Shown here: piece by piece, positions 1 through 8,346 of the stretch
How positions within the stretch are numbered: the stretch's first letter is position 1
How the letters are laid out: the number at the start of each line of letters is the position of its first letter
Notes under the pieces: model-generated
Told to the model about the DNA's origin: nothing
The model's input: only the letters and a program-made list of their open reading frames with translations
Database searches by the model: none
Made by a program: the position numbers and the translations under genes
Assembly: GCA_902785695.1 (NCBI GenBank)
Contig: CACZZQ010000012.1
Location: 62,001 to 126,000 of the forward strand
Source: an uncultured Prevotellaceae bacterium
GTDB taxonomy: Bacteria > Bacteroidota > Bacteroidia > Bacteroidales > Bacteroidaceae
DNA: 64,000 bases
Direction of reading: 5' to 3'

Positions 1-285
1 GCCAAAGACGGCCTTCTCACGGACAAGCGTGATATTAGGGTGCGAGAGAATACCCTCTACCCCACTCCGCAATTGACTAACCACCTGAGCCATCCGCTCG
101 CGAGCCTCAGCGAAAGATGCAGAGTGGACATAGGTCTTTGTAGGGATACAGCCCACATTCAGGCACGTACCTCCTACCTCGCCATCCTCAAAGATAGTAA
201 CCTTCAAGCCCTGTTTGGCAGCATATTCAGCGGCGCGGTACCCACCAGGCCCCGCACCGATGATAATGAGATCCGTTTCTTTCAT
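1..285 (-). CDS. lpdA: Dihydrolipoyl dehydrogenase (E3/L-protein), N-terminal part
   Basis: This is the N-terminal 95 residues of the FAD-dependent dehydrogenase that reoxidises the lipoyl group of GcvH (or of 2-oxoacid dehydrogenases) and reduces NAD+. The FAD-binding GxGxxG motif is at residues 10-15 ([10 protein letters not shown]) and the redox-active disulfide motif GGTCLNVGC at residues 38-46, with the cysteines at 41 and 46. The start ATG at 285 lies 11 bp downstream of the gcvPB stop, so it is the last visible gene of the glycine cleavage operon. The rest of the gene lies beyond the left edge of the window. The reading frame is open to the edge. Confidence 0.93.
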   Translation of the reverse strand, partial: MKETDLIIIGAGPGGYRAAEYAAKQGLKVTIFEDGEVGGTCLNVGCIPTKTYVHSASFAEARERMAQVVSQLRSGVEGILSHPNITLVREKAVFG

Positions 286-295
286 TATTTAATTC

Positions 296-1789
296 TTACA
301 TTATTTCATTTTTTAATTGACGGTACGTCACCACCGGATGCTTCGCAGCCAATACGTCATCTACACGTCCGATAGGTGTATTGTGAGGAGCCGACTTCAC
401 CATCTCAGGATCGGTCTTGGCCTCCTCAGCAATCTTTCGCATCACATCAATAAAACCATCGAGCGTCTCTTTGCTCTCGTTTTCCGTAGGCTCAATCATC
501 AAACTCTCGTGGAAGAGCAATGGGAAGTAGATGGTAGGTGCGTGATAGCCATAGTCAAGCAGTCGTTTGGCCACATCCATCGTGGTAACGCCAGTAGGAC
601 AATCCGTGCTCACGGTTGGACAATCCGTACTCACGGTTGGACAATCCGTGCTCACGGTTGGACAATCCGTACTCACGGTTGTCTTATCCTTCAAGCCATC
701 AAACACAAACTCGTGACAGCAGATAGTGTCGATAGGCAGTTCATAGACATCCTTCAGACACTCCTTGATGTAATTGGCGTTAAGCACAGCCAGAGGTCCG
801 ACCTCCTTTATATGCTCACGTCCTAATGAGAGGATATAGGCATAAGCACGCATCATCACACCGAAATTACCATGATAAGGCGAGACGAATGGGAAGTAAT
901 CCTGCAAACCTTCGCGAACACCCACAGGACCGGCACCAGGACCTCCACCACCATGAGGCGTAGAGAAGGTCTTATGCAGATTGATGTGCATCACATCGAA
1001 ACCCATATCACCAGGACGAGAAGCCCCCAACATGGGGTTCAAATTTGCACCGTCATAATACATCAAACCACCACAATTATGAATCAGCTTCGCAATCTCA
1101 GGAATGCTGGTTTCGAAGAGGCCCAGGGTATTGGGATTGGTCATCATCATGGCAGCGATGTTTGGACCTTCCTGTTCTACTATTCGCTCCAGGTCGACGA
1201 GGTCTACTATTCCTTGCGAAGTTGATTTTACCTCAATGATTTCTAAACCACAGACAGCTGCTGAGGCTGGGTTAGTACCATGAGCACTATCAGGAACTAT
1301 CACCTTTTTGCGCTGGATATCTCCACGCTGGCGATGATAATTATCTATTGTCATCAAACCTGTCAGTTCGCCATGAGCACCAGCGTAGGGTTTAAAGGTA
1401 AAATGAGCTAAACCAGTCAATTCACAGAGGGATTTCTCCAACAGCGATACCAAGGCTAAAGCCCCCTTTACAGTATCCATAGGCTGTTCGGGATGTAGGT
1501 TCTGGAACTGAGGCAAAGCAGCCATTTCCTCATTGATCTTTGGGTTGTACTTCATCGTACAAGAACCAAGAGGATAGAAACCTGTATCAACACCGAAGTT
1601 ATTATTTGAGAGATTCGTATAATGGCGTACCACCGTCAGTTCGTCACACTCAGGCAATTGTGCCTCCTCAGCACGCTGCATAGAAGCAGGAATCTCGTAA
1701 CTGCCATAATTATTCTTTGGCAGGCTATAGCCTTTGCGACCCTCCTTTGAGAGTTCGAAAATCAAATTTCCATAGAGTCGATTGTTCAT
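296..1789 (-). CDS. gcvPB: Glycine dehydrogenase (decarboxylating) subunit 2
   Basis: This is the PLP-binding half of the split P-protein (497 aa), which decarboxylates glycine and passes the aminomethyl group to the lipoyl arm of GcvH. The PLP lysine is expected at K273 in [14 protein letters not shown], followed by the glycine-rich [12 protein letters not shown] stretch. It follows gcvPA after 18 bp and precedes lpdA, so it is operonic. Residues about 371-398 are four copies of the heptapeptide TVSTDCP, encoded by a perfect-length 21-bp tandem repeat placed between KDKT and [10 protein letters not shown]. Orthologues are expected to run straight through that point, so I read it as an in-frame insertion that the enzyme tolerates, probably in a surface loop. 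Confidence 0.96.
   Translation of the reverse strand: MNNRLYGNLIFELSKEGRKGYSLPKNNYGSYEIPASMQRAEEAQLPECDELTVVRHYTNLSNNNFGVDTGFYPLGSCTMKYNPKINEEMAALPQFQNLHPEQPMDTVKGALALVSLLEKSLCELTGLAHFTFKPYAGAHGELTGLMTIDNYHRQRGDIQRKKVIVPDSAHGTNPASAAVCGLEIIEVKSTSQGIVDLVDLERIVEQEGPNIAAMMMTNPNTLGLFETSIPEIAKLIHNCGGLMYYDGANLNPMLGASRPGDMGFDVMHINLHKTFSTPHGGGGPGAGPVGVREGLQDYFPFVSPYHGNFGVMMRAYAYILSLGREHIKEVGPLAVLNANYIKECLKDVYELPIDTICCHEFVFDGLKDKTTVSTDCPTVSTDCPTVSTDCPTVSTDCPTGVTTMDVAKRLLDYGYHAPTIYFPLLFHESLMIEPTENESKETLDGFIDVMRKIAEEAKTDPEMVKSAPHNTPIGRVDDVLAAKHPVVTYRQLKNEIM
597..680 (-). repeat. 21-bp tandem repeat x4 inside gcvPB
   Basis: Four consecutive 21-bp units (plus-strand start GGACAATCCGT) encode TVSTDCP four times. 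Units alternate between GTGCTC and GTACTC at one position, so the array looks like a duplicated 42-bp pair. Each unit contains a small dyad, CCGTG-AG-CACGG on the coding strand. In the alternating copies this becomes a G-T pair. The period keeps the reading frame. Confidence 0.97.
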
Positions 1790-1807
1790 AATCTCACGTT
1801 TTGATAA

Positions 1808-3226
1808 TTAACTAACGCCATGTGCCATTGGAAGAATACTGAGGAAAAAGTCAATTTCTTCCTTTGTACGTTTCTCTGTAACAGCAATGAGTAAACTGCC
1901 ATCACTCATCTTAATGCCAGGAAGGATGCCATTCATCATATAGAACGAGAGCAGTTCATCAAGATCCCCATCATAGCGAACAAGGAATTCATTGAAGAAA
2001 GGCTTGTCGTAAACCAAATGGAACTTACCCGTTGCTATGAGTTTTTCACAGAAATAATGAGCTCCGGCATACGATAGTTGCGCAGCTTCCTTCAGTCCTT
2101 GCTTACCCATCAGCGAACAATAGATAGTCACGAAGAGTGCCATCAGACTTTGGTTACTACATATATTAGAGGTAGCCTTTTGTCTACGGATATGCTGCTC
2201 ACGAGCCTGAAGGGTCAATACAAAAGCTCTTTGATCTCTATTATCTTTGGTCATACCGACGATACGCCCAGGCATTTTTCTAATTAGTTTCTCCGTACAG
2301 CACATATAGCCCACGTATGGGCCTCCAAACTGCATGGGAATACCCAATGACTGACCATCGCCTACAGCGATATCGGCACCCCATTCACCTGGTGTTTTCA
2401 ACACAGCAAGGTCGGCAGCAACACTATTGATTATCAAAAGTGCCTTATTTTCGTGACAGGCATTGGCAAAGCCAGTAAAGTCCTCAACGATTCCATATAC
2501 ATTGGGCTGTTGCACTATCACGCCTGCCACACCTTCGAGAGTTGAAAGTTGAGAGTTGAGAGTTGAGAGGTCGGTAACACCATCCTTCATAGCAATTGTC
2601 ACCAACTCGATACCATGATGCTGAGCATAAGTGTCAAGCACCTTTCTTGTATCACCGTTTAAGGTTTCAGACACCAGCACCTTATTCACTTTCTTACCAG
2701 CAGCCACAGCCATCATCATCGCCTCAGCCGTTGCCGTTGTTCCATCATACATCGAGGCATTCGAGACGTCCATGCCAGTGAGCTCAGTCATCATACTCTG
2801 ATACTCAAATATATAATGGAGCGTGCCTTGTGATATCTCCGCCTGATAGGGTGTATATGAGGTCAAAAACTCCGAACGCTGTAGCAGTTGGGGAATGACA
2901 GAGGGCGTATAATGGTCATAAACACCATAGCCAGCAAAGCAAGTCAGTTGCTTGTTCTGCGAGCCCAGTTTCTCAAAAAGTTGGCGCACCTCTATCTCGC
3001 TCATCTCAGAAGGCAGTTTATAATCGCCTCGGAAGCGGATGCTCTCTGGAATCTGAGCATAGAGGCCATCGAGATCTTTTACCCCGACTTTCTCCATCAT
3101 CGCCTTCAAATCATCCGTTGTATGTGGGAAATATTTAGAGCCTACCCCCTTCCCCTCCCCAAGGGAGGGGTGATTGGTTACATCTTTCATTTTGTCTAAA
3201 CTAATTACCTTACCATTAAACTTCAT
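1808..3226 (-). CDS. gcvPA: Glycine dehydrogenase (decarboxylating) subunit 1
   Basis: This is the second half of the split P-protein (472 aa); it forms a heterotetramer with GcvPB. Conserved P-protein sequence starts at KYFPHTTDDLKAMMEKVG (about residue 31). The first 30 residues contain HPSLGEGKGVGS, encoded by a GC-rich palindrome (about 3152-3170), so the start looks remodelled by repeat insertion. The ATG at 3226 is used because it is the first one after gcvH; an internal ATG (MKDVTNH) is an alternative. A second insertion, LSTLNSQLSTLE (about 2535-2570), comes from a heptamer tandem repeat. The gene sits between gcvH and gcvPB in the operon. Confidence 0.95.
   Translation of the reverse strand: MKFNGKVISLDKMKDVTNHPSLGEGKGVGSKYFPHTTDDLKAMMEKVGVKDLDGLYAQIPESIRFRGDYKLPSEMSEIEVRQLFEKLGSQNKQLTCFAGYGVYDHYTPSVIPQLLQRSEFLTSYTPYQAEISQGTLHYIFEYQSMMTELTGMDVSNASMYDGTTATAEAMMMAVAAGKKVNKVLVSETLNGDTRKVLDTYAQHHGIELVTIAMKDGVTDLSTLNSQLSTLEGVAGVIVQQPNVYGIVEDFTGFANACHENKALLIINSVAADLAVLKTPGEWGADIAVGDGQSLGIPMQFGGPYVGYMCCTEKLIRKMPGRIVGMTKDNRDQRAFVLTLQAREQHIRRQKATSNICSNQSLMALFVTIYCSLMGKQGLKEAAQLSYAGAHYFCEKLIATGKFHLVYDKPFFNEFLVRYDGDLDELLSFYMMNGILPGIKMSDGSLLIAVTEKRTKEEIDFFLSILPMAHGVS
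2535..2570 (-). repeat. Heptamer (AGTTGAG) tandem repeat inside gcvPA
   Basis: Four to five copies of a 7-bp unit close to GAGTTGA lie on the plus strand and are read through in frame on the minus strand as LSTLNSQLSTLE. The same class of 7-bp repeat recurs in the FAD/Fe-S gene at 53-56 kb. Confidence 0.85.
3152..3170. repeat. GC-rich palindrome in the 5' coding part of gcvPA
   Basis: CCCCTCCC and GGGAGGGG form a near-perfect inverted repeat with a short centre. It encodes HPSLGEGKG-like sequence near the N-terminus of GcvPA. A sister copy lies in the gcvH-gcvPA spacer (3231-3250). Confidence 0.85.
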
Positions 3227-3230
3227 AAGC

Positions 3231-3250
3231 CCCTCCCATGGGAAGGGGTT
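3231..3250. repeat. GC-rich palindrome in the gcvH-gcvPA spacer
   Basis: CCCCTCCCATGGGAAGGGG is an inverted repeat covering most of the 32-bp spacer upstream of the gcvPA start, where the ribosome binding site would be expected. A hairpin there could affect gcvPA translation. It belongs to the same family as the copy inside gcvPA. Confidence 0.8.
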
Positions 3251-3258
3251 GGGGTGGG

Positions 3259-3639
3259 CTATTTCTCGCAGAAATCAGCGTAGGCCTTAGCATCCATCAA
3301 TTCATCAAGCTCTACCTTATCGCTCAGTTCCACCTTGATAATCCAGTTTTCGAAAGCATCTTGGTTAATCAACTCAGGCTGATCCTCCAGAGCCTCGTTG
3401 ATTTCCACTACAGTACCACTAACAGGTGAGAACAAATCTGAAGCAGCCTTCACACTCTCCACAGCACCGAACTCCTCGCCTGCCGTTACCTCATCGTCCA
3501 CCTCAGGCATATCCACATACACCACATTACCCAGTGCATGCTGAGCATAGTCTGTGATACCGATATAACCAAAATCACCTTCTACTCTTACATATTCGTG
3601 CGACTCCGAGTAGTAGAGTCCTTCAATTACTTTTGCCAT
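3259..3639 (-). CDS. gcvH: Glycine cleavage system H protein
   Basis: This is the lipoyl carrier protein of the glycine cleavage system (126 aa, normal length). The lipoylated lysine is K64 in ESVKAASDLFSPVSG, and the fold signature GITDYAQHALGNVVYVDMPE precedes it. It carries the aminomethyl intermediate from GcvPA/PB to GcvT and is reoxidised by LpdA. The gene lies 34 bp after gcvT and 32 bp before gcvPA. The lipoate ligase gene two genes upstream is well placed to modify it. Confidence 0.97.
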   Translation of the reverse strand: MAKVIEGLYYSESHEYVRVEGDFGYIGITDYAQHALGNVVYVDMPEVDDEVTAGEEFGAVESVKAASDLFSPVSGTVVEINEALEDQPELINQDAFENWIIKVELSDKVELDELMDAKAYADFCEK

Positions 3640-3673
3640 TGTTTTTATAGTTTTAGATTTGTTACTTATTCTG

Positions 3674-4816
3674 TTATTTCTTATAGCTTTTCTGATAGAA
3701 CTGCTTTTTTACGACCTTACCTGGGAATACCTTCTTACGGATTTGTACCTGTACTTCTGTATCCAACTGAGCATACGCAGCATCAACGAGAGCCATACAA
3801 ACACTCTTGTCCACAGAGATGCCATGATAACCTGTGGTCACCTCACCAATAGGTTCACCCGCCATATTTAATACGGTATAGCCATGACGGGGAATAGTCT
3901 TGTCAAAGAGTTCGATGCCCACCAGTTTCTTGGCAGGTCCCTCAGCCTTCTGCTTTGCCAGTGCCTCTTTACCTATAAACTCATCCTTGTCGAGTTTCAC
4001 GAACATACCCAACCCAGCCATGATGGGGGTGATCTCTTCTGAGAGCTCATCACCGTAGAGCGGTAATCCCACCTCAAAGCGCAGTGTATCTCTACAACCC
4101 AATCCGCAAGCCTGGACACCGGCATCAATCAGTTTGTCCCAGCACTGCTGGATATACTCGTGCGAGGCATAGACCTCAAAGCCGTCTTCGCCCGTATAGC
4201 CCGTTCTCGAAATGATGACGGCCTCTCCCCCCGCCCTCTCCGAAGAGAGAGGGAGCTTTATTTCCTTTACTGTGTAGAAGGTAAGTTCCTTGCACTCCAA
4301 TTCCAGCACCGTTTCCATGATATGCTCGGCTTCTGGTCCTTGCAGGGCTATCTGTCCATAGTAGTCACTACGGTTCTGAAGGTCGATATCATAACCCTTA
4401 GCGTGCTGCTGCATCCAAGCCCAGTCCTTATCTATATTGGCTGCATTGATAACAAGGAAAAAATAGTTCTCTCCCATCTTATAGACCAAGAGGTCATCTA
4501 CCGTACCACCATTCTCGTAACACATCATTCCGTAGAGTATCTTTCCGACAGGCATACCTGTGACATCATTGGTAAAGATGTGGTTCACGTAACGCTCAGC
4601 GTCTGGTCCCTTGACAGTGACCTCACCCATGTGTGACACGTCAAAGAGTCCTGCATGTTCACGAACAGCCATATGCTCTGGTGCGATGCCCGCATACTGA
4701 TAAAGCAGGGGCATATCGAAACCTCCAAACGATACCATCGTAGCACCCAGTGCCATATGCTTATCATAAAGACAGGTACGTTTGTCCTTCCTGACTGGTT
4801 CTGTTTTTATTCCCAT
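3674..4816 (-). CDS. gcvT: Glycine cleavage system aminomethyltransferase (T protein)
   Basis: This tetrahydrofolate-dependent aminomethyltransferase releases ammonia and forms methylene-THF from the GcvH-bound intermediate. The 380-aa product contains [18 protein letters not shown] near the N-terminus, [15 protein letters not shown] in the middle and [21 protein letters not shown], all typical of GcvT. The segment [12 protein letters not shown] (about residues 188-199) is encoded by a GC-rich inverted repeat at about 4221-4255 and looks like an inserted element. The gene starts 7 bp after the lplA stop. Confidence 0.96.
   Translation of the reverse strand: MGIKTEPVRKDKRTCLYDKHMALGATMVSFGGFDMPLLYQYAGIAPEHMAVREHAGLFDVSHMGEVTVKGPDAERYVNHIFTNDVTGMPVGKILYGMMCYENGGTVDDLLVYKMGENYFFLVINAANIDKDWAWMQQHAKGYDIDLQNRSDYYGQIALQGPEAEHIMETVLELECKELTFYTVKEIKLPLSSERAGGEAVIISRTGYTGEDGFEVYASHEYIQQCWDKLIDAGVQACGLGCRDTLRFEVGLPLYGDELSEEITPIMAGLGMFVKLDKDEFIGKEALAKQKAEGPAKKLVGIELFDKTIPRHGYTVLNMAGEPIGEVTTGYHGISVDKSVCMALVDAAYAQLDTEVQVQIRKKVFPGKVVKKQFYQKSYKK
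4221..4255. repeat. GC-rich inverted repeat inside gcvT
   Basis: The segment runs from CCTCTCCCCCCGCCC to GAGAGAGGGAG. Its CCCTCTC and GAGAGGG arms surround a short centre. It is read in frame as [12 protein letters not shown]. It resembles the other GC-rich palindromes of this window. Confidence 0.75.
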
Positions 4817-4823
4817 AGTAATT

Positions 4824-5537
4824 TTATTTGTTTATAAGTTTCACAAAGTCTTCTCGCAGGTAATCTTTCTCCAGCTGCTTGACACCTTCCACTTCCTCTT
4901 CAGTCAGCATTCGCTCACCTTCGCAGAGTGTGGCTCTGACAAATGCCTTGAACTCATCAAGGGTCAGCGACGTATAATCTTTCAGCAACGTAATACGCTG
5001 TCTCACGCTTTTTATGCCCTTCGCCTCAAGTTTTTCAGGCCCAGGAGTTATGGCATTCAGCATATGCGCCATGTTCGTATCATAAAGCATGGTGGCATGA
5101 ACGATACTGCGTCCGGGCAGATGATAGAAGGCAGTACCGCTCACTTTCCTTCCACCTATCATCACGTCGTTATGCGTGGTACTCGTGGCCTCAATGCCCA
5201 GTTTCCTTAGCACCAGCAGAAGCATACCTATAAATCTATTGAACGTCAGAGCCACATCCTCACTGGGGGTCACAAACGACATCATCACATTGTCCTGATC
5301 GGCATATACGCAGCCTCCACCACTCTTCCGTCGATACACTTTTATACCATGCTCACGACAGTAGCCAAAGTTCACCTCGTTCTCTGCCACCTGATTGCGT
5401 CCGAAAATCACGCTGGGTTCCACCTGCCACATAAAGAAATAGTCATCCGCCTTCAGATGGCGGGCGACATATTCCTCCATAGCCAGGTAAAACGACAGAC
5501 ACCTTATGCTTTTGTCCTCAAGGACTACATATTTCAT
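4824..5537 (-). CDS. lplA: Lipoate-protein ligase A
   Basis: The product (237 aa) has the biotin/lipoate ligase catalytic core. VYRRKSGGGCVY (residues about 66-77) is the RRxxGGG lipoyl-AMP loop, and GGRKVSGTAFY holds the catalytic lysine. It attaches lipoate to acceptor proteins, most obviously GcvH encoded two genes downstream. It is the first gene of the operon, with its own promoter at 5571-5602, and ends 7 bp before gcvT. Co-transcription couples lipoylation to glycine cleavage enzyme production. The family also includes octanoyltransferases, but the position favours a ligase. Confidence 0.9.
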   Translation of the reverse strand: MKYVVLEDKSIRCLSFYLAMEEYVARHLKADDYFFMWQVEPSVIFGRNQVAENEVNFGYCREHGIKVYRRKSGGGCVYADQDNVMMSFVTPSEDVALTFNRFIGMLLLVLRKLGIEATSTTHNDVMIGGRKVSGTAFYHLPGRSIVHATMLYDTNMAHMLNAITPGPEKLEAKGIKSVRQRITLLKDYTSLTLDEFKAFVRATLCEGERMLTEEEVEGVKQLEKDYLREDFVKLINK

Positions 5538-5570
5538 ATTGTTATCAGTTCAAGGTTATAGATTCGTCGG

Positions 5571-5602
5571 CAAAAATACAAAATAAAGATGACGTAACAA
5601 AA
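5571..5602 (-). promoter_or_regulatory. Bacteroidota-type promoter of the lplA-gcv operon
   Basis: On the minus strand a TTTTG -33 element (5602-5598) is followed after 19 bp by the -7 element TATTTTTG (5578-5571), which matches the TTTG-N19-TAnnTTTG rule. The lplA start is 33 bp further on. The promoter lies inside a nested dyad that spans 5562-5642. Confidence 0.75.
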
Positions 5603-5619
5603 CATTTCGCCATCTTTTT
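5585..5619 (-). terminator. Probable pfkA terminator hairpin
   Basis: On the minus strand AAAGATGGCG and CGTCATCTTT form a 10-bp stem with one mismatch around a 13-nt loop, followed by TATTTT. It lies 31 bp after the pfkA stop and overlaps the lplA promoter. Confidence 0.55.
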
Positions 5620-5649
5620 TTTGCACTTTTGCCGACGAGAATCCAAACC

Positions 5650-6636
5650 TTAGATGCTCAGTTCATTGAGCACCGTAATAAGACGCTTGTCAAAGCGTTT
5701 GTCTGTGCGAATGCACTCAGAGAAGGGCACATAAACAATGTTGTTGTTTCTATAGCCCACCATCACGTTACGCTGACCTTGCTTGATAGCTTCAATGGCA
5801 CCTACGCCCGTGCTGCTGGCAAGAATACGGTCACGTGCCGAAGGGCTACCGCCTCGCTGTAAGTGACCAAGGATAGACACACGCACATCGAACTCAGGGA
5901 ATTCGTTCTTTACGCGGTCAGCATAGTAGAGGGCACCACATTTAGGACTCTCTGACACAATTACGATGCACGATTTCTTTGACTTACGGATTCCGCGAGA
6001 CATAAAGGCAGCCAACTGGTCCACGTCAGTGGTCTCTTCCGGCACAATAGCAGCCTCAGCACCACAGGCAATAGCACAGTTCTGAGCCAGAAAACCGGCA
6101 TCGCGTCCCATCACTTCCACGAAGAAGATACGCTCATGTGAGTTCGCCGTATCACGAATACGGTCCACACACTCCATGATGGTGTTCATCGTCGTATCGT
6201 AACCAATGGTGGCATCCGTACCGTAGAGGTCATTGTCGATGGTTCCTGGCAAGCCGATAACAGGGAAATCATACTCTACGCCAAAGTTCCATGCGCCCGT
6301 TAGCGAGCCGTTTCCGCCTATCACCACCAGCGCGTCTATTTCTTCTCGCTGGCACGTCTCATAAGCTTTCTGCATACCCTCGGGTGTCATGAATTCCGTA
6401 CTACGGGCAGTCTTCAAGATAGTGCCGCCACGGGTAATGATACCACTCACATCCTCAGTGGTTAGCACCTTCACTTCGCCCTTAATCAATCCATCGTAAC
6501 CACGATAAATACCCTTAATCGTAAACCCGTTGCAAATACCCGCACGTGTCACGGCACGGATAGCCGCGTTCATTCCGGGCGAGTCACCGCCCGATGTCAA
6601 GATACCTACTGTTTTAATCTTTGTCATGATACTCAT
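5650..6636 (-). CDS. pfkA: ATP-dependent 6-phosphofructokinase
   Basis: This enzyme catalyses the committed glycolytic step, fructose 6-phosphate to fructose 1,6-bisphosphate (328 aa, usual length). The motifs are [18 protein letters not shown] near the N-terminus, [19 protein letters not shown] around the catalytic aspartate, and [12 protein letters not shown] for substrate binding. The nucleotide motif reads GGNGS where E. coli PfkA has GGDGS, so the Mg/ATP-site aspartate is asparagine; the following glycine still points to ATP rather than pyrophosphate. Two in-frame starts exist (6636 and 6627). A TACCTTTG -7 element lies about 45 bp upstream. Transcription is separate from the gcv operon. 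Confidence 0.95.
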   Translation of the reverse strand: MSIMTKIKTVGILTSGGDSPGMNAAIRAVTRAGICNGFTIKGIYRGYDGLIKGEVKVLTTEDVSGIITRGGTILKTARSTEFMTPEGMQKAYETCQREEIDALVVIGGNGSLTGAWNFGVEYDFPVIGLPGTIDNDLYGTDATIGYDTTMNTIMECVDRIRDTANSHERIFFVEVMGRDAGFLAQNCAIACGAEAAIVPEETTDVDQLAAFMSRGIRKSKKSCIVIVSESPKCGALYYADRVKNEFPEFDVRVSILGHLQRGGSPSARDRILASSTGVGAIEAIKQGQRNVMVGYRNNNIVYVPFSECIRTDKRFDKRLITVLNELSI

Positions 6637-6680
6637 TTTATGTTATAATCTTCTCTTTTAAATTGTTATCCTTTGGGGTG

Positions 6681-6688
6681 CAAAGGTA
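6681..6688 (-). promoter_or_regulatory. -7 element of the pfkA promoter
   Basis: TACCTTTG on the minus strand followed by GCACC, the common Bacteroidota housekeeping -7 sequence, 45 bp before the pfkA start. A clear -33 element is not evident. Confidence 0.6.
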
Positions 6689-6872
6689 CTCAAAAAAGGG
6701 CGAACCGCAAAGGATTCATTCATTTTTTCATGTTACATTTCTGCTATAACTTACGAATTATCATCGTTTCTGCTAACCTGAAGCCATCAGTGAAATCAAT
6801 TCTTACTCATATCAATGCTGCTATAATCCATGTATTCTATTTGTGAAAATTTGCTCTATTTATGAAAGAGAC

Positions 6873-6900
6873 AAAAAAAAGACCGTCACAATGGACGGCC
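6873..6900 (-). terminator. Rho-independent terminator after the BACON-like lipoprotein gene
   Basis: On the minus strand GGCCGTC and GACGGTC form a stem with one mismatch, followed directly by a run of eight T. It begins 10 bp after the stop codon at 6910. The remaining 6700-6870 interval shows no gene or clear structure. Confidence 0.85.
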
Positions 6901-6909
6901 CATGCTACT

Positions 6910-7734
6910 TTATTCTTCTATCTTCCCATTTCTAAACGCGACAACCCACCAGTCTTGCCCCTTAAAGACTGCTCCACGTGACGCAATGCTACCAGAATAA
7001 ACATTATAGGCATTGCCATCAATATGATCTTCTGAAGAAGACCACCAATAGTTATGTTTTGATATAGGAGTGCCAGAATATGACTGGGCGTGTGCGTAAG
7101 AACGGATTTCGTCCTCTGACGGTAGATACCATTCCATATTGTTTTCAGGGTCATGGTTCATTTCTATGCAGAAAGCAAAAGCAGGATAATTCTTGTATGA
7201 ATCCTTACCTCCTGTAGTCTTCTCAAGATTGTATATGAGCCTTGTCATTTCAAGTCCGCTGAGTTCAGAAGTACTTAACGCTTTTTTGCGGTATAGCGCA
7301 TTCTCGTTTGCCCATACAAGTCGTGAGTCGCTAAAAGGATTACGGGCTTGCGTCACACAGATTGTACCTATACGAGTACCTTTCACCGCTACAACCAATG
7401 TGTCAAACCTATGGCCTGTTGATGTGCCAGTATTCTCTTCTACATCAAAAGAGATGACCTTTCCCGAAAGCTGAATATTATTAATCCATGAGACACCCTT
7501 TTTCAGCGAGACTGTAGCTCCCTCAGCTTGAACGTCTCGTGCTAAGGTTACCGTTTCAACAGAAGAACGATAACTTAAACTCACATTGCTCATTTGTGGG
7601 AGTGGAGTAACTTTTGACGAAATATTTTCACTTTCTTCGTCATCGCCACCGCAAGAGACAAGACATAAGTTTAGCATTGTGACTAATGCAAATGTCACTA
7701 AATTTGCATAATTTTTGTTTTTCATTTTCTGCAT
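6910..7734 (-). CDS. Lipoprotein with BACON-like domain and Lcl-type C-terminal region
   Basis: The 274-aa product starts with a lipoprotein signal: positively charged KMKNKNY, a hydrophobic stretch, then the lipobox LVSC with the cysteine near residue 28. Residues about 48-130 resemble a BACON/IgG-like beta-sandwich (VSLKKGVSWINNIQLSGKVISFDV). The C-terminal part has WYLPSEDEI and NYWWSSSED, features of the DUF1566/Lcl C-terminal domain found in cell-surface proteins. The function is probably surface adhesion or glycan contact, but this is inferred from domain types only. The start may be the second methionine (7725). It is monocistronic with its own terminator. Confidence 0.75.
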   Translation of the reverse strand: MQKMKNKNYANLVTFALVTMLNLCLVSCGGDDEESENISSKVTPLPQMSNVSLSYRSSVETVTLARDVQAEGATVSLKKGVSWINNIQLSGKVISFDVEENTGTSTGHRFDTLVVAVKGTRIGTICVTQARNPFSDSRLVWANENALYRKKALSTSELSGLEMTRLIYNLEKTTGGKDSYKNYPAFAFCIEMNHDPENNMEWYLPSEDEIRSYAHAQSYSGTPISKHNYWWSSSEDHIDGNAYNVYSGSIASRGAVFKGQDWWVVAFRNGKIEE

Positions 7735-7762
7735 ATTATTTGAATATTATTCTTTTATTGTT

Positions 7763-8062
7763 CTACCACTTTTTTGGATAATGTTCACACCTTTTATTAT
7801 TGACTGTAAATTCAAAAAAAAGGCGTAGACTTTCGCCATACGACTTCTTGGTCACCACAACCATTACACATATATGGGAATGCCTACGCCCATAAGGCTT
7901 GGCACCCAATAATGTGTAATTGCTCTCTGGTTTTCTGGTGGTGATTATCACATAAAATGTTTTGTTTCCTGTAATTTCTGGATGTAATTCTTTCTCATCA
8001 TTCCAATTTCTTTCATAGAAATCAATGTCTTTTATTCCAATTCGTGGATTCATTATTCTCAT
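7763..8062 (-). CDS. Small hypothetical protein
   Basis: I do not recognise this gene. The frame is open from 8146, but the part upstream of 8062 runs into the 22-bp palindromic repeat array and has no ATG. I therefore place the start at MRIMNPRIG (8062; 8053 is also possible), giving about 99 aa. The sequence is basic and lacks a signal peptide or membrane segment; KTFYVIITTRK and SHICVMVVVTKK look like beta strands. It ends 29 bp before the lipoprotein gene start. It could be a remnant of a longer gene or a repeat-associated ORF. Confidence 0.35.
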   Translation of the reverse strand: MRIMNPRIGIKDIDFYERNWNDEKELHPEITGNKTFYVIITTRKPESNYTLLGAKPYGRRHSHICVMVVVTKKSYGESLRLFFEFTVNNKRCEHYPKKW

Positions 8063-8106
8063 TCGTTTCTTAAACCTCTCAATCACCCTGTCTCGGTACC
8101 ACACTG

Positions 8107-8238
8107 CGGTAGTGTCGCTACCGCAGTGCGGTAACCATGCTACCAAGCCGCGGTAACCATGCTACCAAGCCGTGGTAGCGAGACTACCGCGGCGTAGTAA
8201 TCTAATTACCGCCTTGCGGTCGCTGCTATACCGCTTAA
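8107..8238. repeat. 22-bp palindromic tandem array, six units
   Basis: Six contiguous 22-bp units begin at 8107, 8129, 8151, 8173, 8195 and 8217. Units two and three are identical and the others diverge. Every unit keeps an internal dyad: CGGTAG/CTACCG, GGTA/TACC, GGTAG/CTACC, GTAAT/ATTAC or CGGT/ACCG. A partial unit (CGGTACC) precedes the array at 8094. Each unit follows its neighbour directly, with no spacers, so it is not a CRISPR. Confidence 0.85.
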
Positions 8239-8290
8239 AACATATAAAACTTTGAAAAAACATTGTTAAAAGAAAATAAACAGCTTTTCT

Positions 8291-8322
8291 TTTTGATATA
8301 TTCTCGATTCTTTGTACCTTTG
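8291..8322 (+). promoter_or_regulatory. dxs-trkA-trkH promoter
   Basis: A TTTTG -33 element (8291-8295), 19 bp of spacer and a TACCTTTG -7 element (8315-8322) form a textbook Bacteroidota promoter 24 bp before the dxs start. Confidence 0.85.
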
Positions 8323-8346
8323 TCCCCAAATGTATATACTTAAATC

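Noticed and set aside
597..680. CRISPR or minisatellite outside coding sequence
   Set aside because: The repeat is inside an open, conserved gene and keeps its frame; no spacers are present.
4817..5650. Glycine riboswitch before the gcv genes
   Set aside because: The leader before lplA is short (about 30 bases after the promoter) and the lplA-gcvT gap is 7 bp, so there is no room for a riboswitch.
7763..8146. Transposase (IS200/RAYT type) linked to the palindromic array
   Set aside because: The small ORF shows no HxH motif or catalytic tyrosine context of that family, so repeat mobilisation by it is not supported.
8107..8238. CRISPR array
   Set aside because: Units are contiguous 22-bp repeats with no unique spacers and no cas genes nearby.
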